In this document: piece by piece, positions 7,488-14,525 of the stretch
How the letters are laid out: every line of letters begins with the position of its first letter
Position numbering within the stretch: position 1 is the stretch's first letter
Origin: Oscillospiraceae bacterium
GTDB lineage: Bacteria; Bacillota; Clostridia; Oscillospirales; Ruminococcaceae
Length of the DNA stretch: 14,525 nt
Assembly (NCBI GenBank): GCA_018110855.1
Contig: JAGBFZ010000073.1
Span: forward strand, 1-14,525
Direction of reading: 5' to 3'
The notes under the pieces: generated by a model
What the model saw: the letters and a program-made list of their open reading frames with translations, nothing else
The model's database searches: none
Told to the model about the DNA's origin: nothing
Position numbers and translations under genes: made by a program

Positions 7488-8897
7488 ATGGATAAAAAAT
7501 TAGGACTTGCCAGTGCGGTGGCAACGGGCGTGGGTCTGATAATCGCCACAAGCTGCCTTTTGTCCATCGGACAGGGAGCGGCAGCTCTTGGAAACACCTT
7601 TATAATCACTATGATAGTAGCCTGTCTTTTCAATATCCTGACAGCACTTTCCATATGCGAGCTGAATGCCCTCATGCCCAATCTGTCGGGCGGAATGGCA
7701 CAGTACACCCTTGCGAGCTTCGGACCCTTTGTCTCAATAGTCGTGAATGTAGGCGGATATCTTACCTGTCAGACAATTATGGGCAGCTCCGAGGTCGCAA
7801 TGTTCGGAAACACAATGAGCAGTGTTTTTGAAAGTGTACCCATTTCGGGAACGGTGTATTCCATTCTGCTGATACTTATCCTTGCGGTGCTGAATATGTT
7901 CGGCGTTGATATGTTTGCAAAGATACAGAATGTAGTTGCATACGGACTGATAGGCTCACTGACCATAATGGGAATAATGGGAACGCTGAAAATCGGTACG
8001 GGCGAAGTCATTGAACAGCCCGCCGTTCTCTCAAGCAATCCTGCTGATATGTTCTCCCTGCTCGGTCTTGCATTTTTCCTGTTTATCGGAGCTGAATTTG
8101 TAGTACCCATTTCCACTCAGGTAAAGAACGCAAGAAGAAACGTTCCTCTCGGAATGGTAATAAGCCTGCTTGCAATACTTGTAATGCAGATATTTGTAAC
8201 CATAGGCTTCTCACACTACACTCCATGGGAAGAGCTTGGCAGCAGCACTGTTCCCCATATTCTCTACGGTACAATGCTCTGCGGAAAGCTGGGAACCGTA
8301 TGGATGACTATAGTATCTCTCCTTGCGGTAATATCCACGGTAAACACTGCAATGTTCTCCATTTCCCAGATATGCTGCGGTATGGCAAAGATCGACCTTC
8401 TTCCCTCTGTTTTCCTGAAGAAAAATAAGAGAGGAACTCCCTATGTTGGACTTCTTCTTGTTGCGGCTGCAATGATGATAATAAATGCAACAGGACTTTC
8501 AACCAGCGATCAGCTCACCTTCCTTATTCTTACGGGCTGTACCTTCTGGATATTCTCCTACATCATTCTCCATCTGGACGTAATGGTAATGAGAAAGCGT
8601 ATGCCGAAGGCACCGAGAACCTTCAAGCTGCCCTTAGGCCCTGTAATACCCATTATCGGCGTTATCGGAAATGCGTTCATGATCTGGAACATCGACCCGA
8701 ATCCCGATGTGAAAAAGCAGATATACACAATTTTTGTGATAGTCTTTGCAGTGCTTTCCGTCTATGCCGTTATCTGGACAAAGACAAAGATAAAAAGACC
8801 CCTGTTCAAGCCATATCCCGTCAAGGAGGTAATGGCTATGGAAAACGATCTTTATCAGGCTGCACATAAAAAATCAGAAGTAACATCTGCGTCATAA
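7488..8897 (+). CDS. APC-family amino acid / amine permease
   Basis: A 469-residue integral membrane protein of the amino acid-polyamine-organocation superfamily, predicted to import the operon's substrate by proton or ion coupling or exchange. The first helix carries the glycine-rich substrate-binding break typical of the fold (ATGVGLIIATSCLLSIGQG, 12-30). By eye about twelve hydrophobic segments follow, separated by short basic loops such as VKNARRNVP and MRKRMPKAPRT, with a hydrophilic C-terminal tail of about 45 residues. AAAGGTGG lies 7 bases before the ATG. It is the last gene of the operon, with a terminator immediately downstream. Placement after a P-II gene suggests that P-II may gate it in the way GlnK gates AmtB; this is inference. 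Which amino acid or amine it carries is not visible. Confidence 0.9.
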   Translation: MDKKLGLASAVATGVGLIIATSCLLSIGQGAAALGNTFIITMIVACLFNILTALSICELNALMPNLSGGMAQYTLASFGPFVSIVVNVGGYLTCQTIMGSSEVAMFGNTMSSVFESVPISGTVYSILLILILAVLNMFGVDMFAKIQNVVAYGLIGSLTIMGIMGTLKIGTGEVIEQPAVLSSNPADMFSLLGLAFFLFIGAEFVVPISTQVKNARRNVPLGMVISLLAILVMQIFVTIGFSHYTPWEELGSSTVPHILYGTMLCGKLGTVWMTIVSLLAVISTVNTAMFSISQICCGMAKIDLLPSVFLKKNKRGTPYVGLLLVAAAMMIINATGLSTSDQLTFLILTGCTFWIFSYIILHLDVMVMRKRMPKAPRTFKLPLGPVIPIIGVIGNAFMIWNIDPNPDVKKQIYTIFVIVFAVLSVYAVIWTKTKIKRPLFKPYPVKEVMAMENDLYQAAHKKSEVTSAS

Positions 8898-8905
8898 TGA
8901 TATCA

Positions 8906-8948
8906 AAACACCGCTGCGATCGGAAAGATATGCAGCGGTGTTTGAATT
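8906..8948 (+). terminator. Terminator hairpin at the end of the oxidoreductase operon
   Basis: A perfect 12-bp inverted repeat (left arm 8906-8917, right arm 8932-8943) surrounds a 14-base loop and runs into TTTGAATTTA. The stem is strong, but the T-tract is broken by GAA, so termination may be incomplete and some read-through into the AraC gene is possible. Confidence 0.75.
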
Positions 8949-8958
8949 TAAGGTATAG

Positions 8959-8984
8959 TATTATTCGGAATAATATGGTATAAT
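8959..8984 (+). promoter_or_regulatory. Extended -10 promoter of the AraC-family gene with an overlapping palindrome
   Basis: TGGTATAAT (8976-8984) gives a TGn extension and a perfect -10. No consensus -35 is present at the expected position, which is instead occupied by a 17-base palindrome TATTATTCGGAATAATA (8959-8975; 8-bp arms around a central G). Transcription would start near 8991, leaving a leader of about 20 bases. The palindrome is in the right place to be an operator for a repressor or an activator; which protein binds it is unknown. Confidence 0.6.
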
Positions 8985-9011
8985 TATATCATATCGGGAG
9001 GGAGATAACCA

Positions 9012-9836
9012 ATGGAGGAGCTAACATATTTCAATACGATACAGCCCTTTTTTGTCACAGCCATGGAGAATTGCGAAAAAGCAATAGTAGACAAATACGG
9101 CATTGTCTGCTTTTTCAGGTTCAGGGCGAAAAGCGCTGTGGTAACAGCAGTACCCGACGGCAGCGTTGATATGATATTCAGATATTCCGACGAACCCTAT
9201 GCATATGTGTGCGGAACGGTTTTGAAAGCAGAAGAAGTCCGATTTGAAAAGGACACGGAATATTTCTGCGTAAGATTTCTCCCGGGCTTCAATCCCATAC
9301 TCGGAGAAAACGCAATGTCACGGCTCATAGGAAATCAGATACCCTTCAGGGAGCTTATTAGCGATGAAAAAATGCTTTCAAATATTTTCAGTGCAAAAAA
9401 TCTTAAAGAGCAGTCGGAGGCGTTTATGCGGTCATATATGTCGATCTTCCGCAGGATACGTCCCATGGACAAAAGCAATCTGATAGTAAGGCACTCAATG
9501 AATTTAATCTTTCGTGCAAAGGGTAATTTATCTGTGCAGGCGCTTGCCGATGACACAGGCTACTCTCCCAGATATCTTAATCAGTGCTTCAGAAGCGAGA
9601 TAGCAATGAGTCCGAAGCAGTTTGCAAAAATAATCAGGTTTCAGTCGGTGCTTAATATGATACATTCGGAAAATAAGCGCCTGACCGATATTGCCGCCGC
9701 TCTGGGGTATTTCGATCAGGCACATTTTATCAAGGATTTCAAGGAATGTACAGGCTATACTCCTAAAAAATATCAGCAGTATCTTAAAAAAGAGAACTAT
9801 TTTTCAAGGATAACTGAGTATCATTCTGATTTATAG
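9012..9836 (+). CDS. AraC-family transcriptional regulator
   Basis: A 274-residue DNA-binding regulator. The N-terminal half (1-150) is a ligand-sensing domain of the type with a PDGSVDMIFRY motif (48-58) and an FCVRFLPG strand (85-92), as in AraC proteins of the DUF6597-like group. The C-terminal half holds the two helix-turn-helix units: LSVQALADDTGYSPRYLNQC (173-192), and RLTDIAAALGYFDQAHFIKD (223-242) leading into FKECTGYTPKKYQQ, the AraC signature region. A GGGAGGGAG site precedes the ATG. It lies just after the seven-gene operon in the same orientation and is tail-to-tail with the sodium-coupled transporter gene. Either could be its target, and autoregulation through the palindrome at its own promoter is possible. 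The effector is unknown. Confidence 0.92.
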   Translation: MEELTYFNTIQPFFVTAMENCEKAIVDKYGIVCFFRFRAKSAVVTAVPDGSVDMIFRYSDEPYAYVCGTVLKAEEVRFEKDTEYFCVRFLPGFNPILGENAMSRLIGNQIPFRELISDEKMLSNIFSAKNLKEQSEAFMRSYMSIFRRIRPMDKSNLIVRHSMNLIFRAKGNLSVQALADDTGYSPRYLNQCFRSEIAMSPKQFAKIIRFQSVLNMIHSENKRLTDIAAALGYFDQAHFIKDFKECTGYTPKKYQQYLKKENYFSRITEYHSDL

Positions 9837-9837
9837 C

Positions 9838-11244
9838 TCATATAACTGTAAGTATTCCGAGAGATTTCAGCAGAAGAATAACCAGCATAACAGGAGCGAT
9901 ATATTTTATCATTACGATATATAATCTGCGGCGGGTGAATTTGCAGCCTGTTTTTTCAGCTTCATCAATAACGATCTGGGGCTTGGCTATCCAGCCGATA
10001 AGGATGCAGGTTCCGATAGCTACCAGCGGCATAAGGCAGTTGTTGCTTATGTAGTCCATGATATCAAGTATCTGCGCATGAGAGCCGTTTGGCAGAACAA
10101 CGTCAAAATACATAATATTGTAGCCGAGACAAACTATAACGCCTGCTGCAAGGGATATCACCGTCTCAATTATGGAGGCTTTGGCTCTGCTCATGCCGAA
10201 TCTGTCCATAAAGCAGGAAACAATCGCTTCCATGACAGACACTGCGCTGGTCAGCGCCGCAAAAAGCACCATTGCAAAGAAAAGACAGCCGATACCGTTT
10301 CCGATGCTGCCCATTGCAGAAAATACCTTGGGAAGAGAGATGAACATCAGGCTGGGTCCCGATGCCTCCATACCTTCGCTTCCCATAAATGTGAATACAG
10401 AGGGGATTATCATAACTCCTGCAAGAAAAGCGACCACTGTATCAAATATTTCAATCTGATTTATAGATTTCACAAGATTAGCGTCATCGCTCACATATGA
10501 GCCATAGGTTATCATAATTCCCATAGCAACACTCAGGCTGAAAAAGAGCTGACCCATGGCATCAAGCAGCACAGAAAAGAATTTCTTGACAGTCATTCCC
10601 TCAAAATCGGGTATCAGGTACACCTTTAGTCCGTCAATGCCTGTGCGGGTAATTCCTTCAGCGTCGGTGAAGCTGATCGTCAGCGAGAAAACAGAGATAG
10701 CTACGACAAGTATCAGAAGCAGGGGCATTATCAGCTTTGACGATGATTCGATCCCCTTGTTAACGCCTCGGAAAACTATAAAAGCAACAAGCAGCAGGAA
10801 AATTATCATCAGTATGACAGGCTGTGCGGGATCTCCGATATATCCCGTGAAATAACCGTCTGCTGCCGCTTCAGTTCCGCCGCCTGTCAGAAATACAAGG
10901 AAATATTTCAGTACCCAGCCGCCTATTACGCAGTAATACGGCAGAATGATGATCGGAACAAGGCAGGATAGAATGCCAAGCCCCTTCCAGCCTTTTTTTA
11001 TCTGTCCGTATGCCGTTAGCGGGCTTTGCTTGGTCTTGCGGCCTATGGCAATTTCGGTGGTCAGCAGAGTAAAACCGAAAGTAAGTGCAAGGATTATGTA
11101 AATTACCAGAAAAAGACCTCCGCCGTCCTTTGCGGCAAGATATGGAAATCTCCATATATTTCCCAGACCCACAGCACTTCCTGCTGCGGCAAGCACAAAT
11201 CCGATCGACCCTGTAAATGAATTGCGTCCGCTTGATTTTTCCAT
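9838..11244 (-). CDS. Sodium-dependent transporter, neurotransmitter:sodium symporter (NSS/SLC6) family
   Basis: A 468-residue membrane transporter of the LeuT/MhsT family that couples sodium entry to uptake of amino acids or related amines. The first helix has the hallmark GSAVGLGNIWRFPYLAAKDG (22-41), in which Gly22, Ala24, Val25 and Asn29 match LeuT sodium-site residues; a later LTSAVS matches the Thr/Ser pair of the second sodium site. The conserved SVAMGIMITYGSYVSDDANL stretch is also present. About 11-12 hydrophobic helices fill the protein. The start is the ATG at 11244, with AAGGAG (plus-strand 11250-11255) 5 bases upstream; the frame extends five more codons to a TTG at 11259, but that would place the ribosome site inside the gene. 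It has its own promoter and ends one base from the convergent AraC gene, with no terminator between them. The substrate is unknown. Confidence 0.95.
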   Translation of the reverse strand: MEKSSGRNSFTGSIGFVLAAAGSAVGLGNIWRFPYLAAKDGGGLFLVIYIILALTFGFTLLTTEIAIGRKTKQSPLTAYGQIKKGWKGLGILSCLVPIIILPYYCVIGGWVLKYFLVFLTGGGTEAAADGYFTGYIGDPAQPVILMIIFLLLVAFIVFRGVNKGIESSSKLIMPLLLILVVAISVFSLTISFTDAEGITRTGIDGLKVYLIPDFEGMTVKKFFSVLLDAMGQLFFSLSVAMGIMITYGSYVSDDANLVKSINQIEIFDTVVAFLAGVMIIPSVFTFMGSEGMEASGPSLMFISLPKVFSAMGSIGNGIGCLFFAMVLFAALTSAVSVMEAIVSCFMDRFGMSRAKASIIETVISLAAGVIVCLGYNIMYFDVVLPNGSHAQILDIMDYISNNCLMPLVAIGTCILIGWIAKPQIVIDEAEKTGCKFTRRRLYIVMIKYIAPVMLVILLLKSLGILTVI

Positions 11245-11282
11245 GATAGCTCCTTCCAAGTTTATAAAAAATATACCCTATA

Positions 11283-11311
11283 ATTATATCATATTATATA
11301 TTTTATATCAA
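11283..11311 (-). promoter_or_regulatory. Sigma-A promoter of the NSS transporter gene
   Basis: Read on the minus strand, TTGATA (plus 11306-11311) and TATAAT (plus 11283-11288) are separated by 17 bases, with a TG extension before the -10 (TGATATAAT). The expected start near 11276 gives a leader of about 32 bases. A 14-base palindrome (11324-11337) lies 12 bases upstream of the -35. Confidence 0.85.
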
Positions 11312-11393
11312 CATATTCGATGCTTTTTGCGCAAAAATAATTTTCTCCCCGGAGCAAAGCTGATACGGAGCCTGCCAAAAAGTATAATAGCAT

Positions 11394-11443
11394 AAAAAGC
11401 CGACAAGCCAAAATACCATAAAAATGGAATTCAGCTTGTCGGC
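11394..11443 (-). terminator. Terminator hairpin downstream of ligA
   Basis: A perfect 10-bp inverted repeat (11399-11408 and 11434-11443, GCCGACAAGC / GCTTGTCGGC) is followed on the minus strand by a five-T tract (plus 11394-11398). The 25-base loop contains a smaller hairpin (CCAT/ATGG, 11417-11428). It lies 26 bases after the ligA stop and separates ligA from the transporter promoter. A second pair of repeats surrounds it (11369-11376 with 11441-11448). Confidence 0.85.
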
Positions 11444-11469
11444 AGGCTTTTATCTGTCAAAAGCTTTGC

Positions 11470-14474
<3,005 letters not shown>

Positions 14475-14525
14475 TGTTGAAACTCCTTTATGAAAAGTAA
14501 AAGCAGCCGCCGAATGAGAAAACAG

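Noticed and set aside
10078..10500. Plus-strand open frame opposite the NSS transporter gene
   Set aside because: Antisense to conserved transmembrane segments; the translated product is His/Cys/Lys-rich with no domain and no ribosome site.

Overview
The window looks like a chromosomal segment of an anaerobic Gram-positive of the class Clostridia, most like Ruminococcus or another Oscillospiraceae. This is inferred from moderate GC, strong AAGGAGG-type ribosome binding sites, consensus sigma-A promoters and a typical Firmicutes gene set; no rRNA or other phylogenetic marker fixes the genus. I see no mobile element, CRISPR array, tRNA or rRNA.

Layout. (1) 1-947: 3' two thirds of clpX (+), closed by a strong hairpin terminator. 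(2) 957-2335: one-gene unit, a fully consensus sigma-A promoter driving a lipoprotein of glycoside hydrolase family 3 (NagZ-like), with its own terminator. (3) 2457-8943: the main feature, a tightly packed seven-gene operon (+). In order: an ornithine cyclodeaminase/mu-crystallin family protein; a small [2Fe-2S] protein; an FAD/NAD(P) oxidoreductase with a fused two-cluster ferredoxin domain; a BFD-type [2Fe-2S] protein; a DAO-family FAD oxidoreductase; a P-II signalling protein; and an APC-family permease. (4) 8959-9836: an AraC-family regulator (+) with a short palindrome over its promoter. (5) 9838-11311 (-): a sodium-coupled NSS/SLC6-type amino acid or amine transporter, convergent with the regulator and separated from it by one base. 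(6) 11394-14474 (-): a lipid/diacylglycerol kinase family gene followed by a divergent NAD-dependent DNA ligase, ending in a terminator.

How the genes fit together. The four middle oxidoreductase genes match, subunit by subunit, the HcnABC / opine oxidase / dye-linked proline dehydrogenase type of multi-subunit amino- or imino-acid dehydrogenase. The DAO subunit would oxidise the amine or amino acid, and electrons would pass through [2Fe-2S], FAD and [4Fe-4S] centres to an unidentified acceptor. The cyclodeaminase-like protein could act on the imine or keto product. The permease would import substrate, and the P-II protein, which keeps the residues expected to bind ATP and 2-oxoglutarate, could gate the permease or enzyme according to nitrogen status. 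The adjacent AraC regulator and NSS transporter may belong to the same nitrogen-substrate module; a 16-base sequence shared by their promoters hints at this. The substrate cannot be read from the sequence.

The best candidate for something under-described is this enzyme + P-II + permease operon, in particular a P-II protein with a non-canonical T-loop paired with an APC permease rather than an ammonium channel. The DNA ligase also departs from several usual LigA motifs and may be a second ligase.
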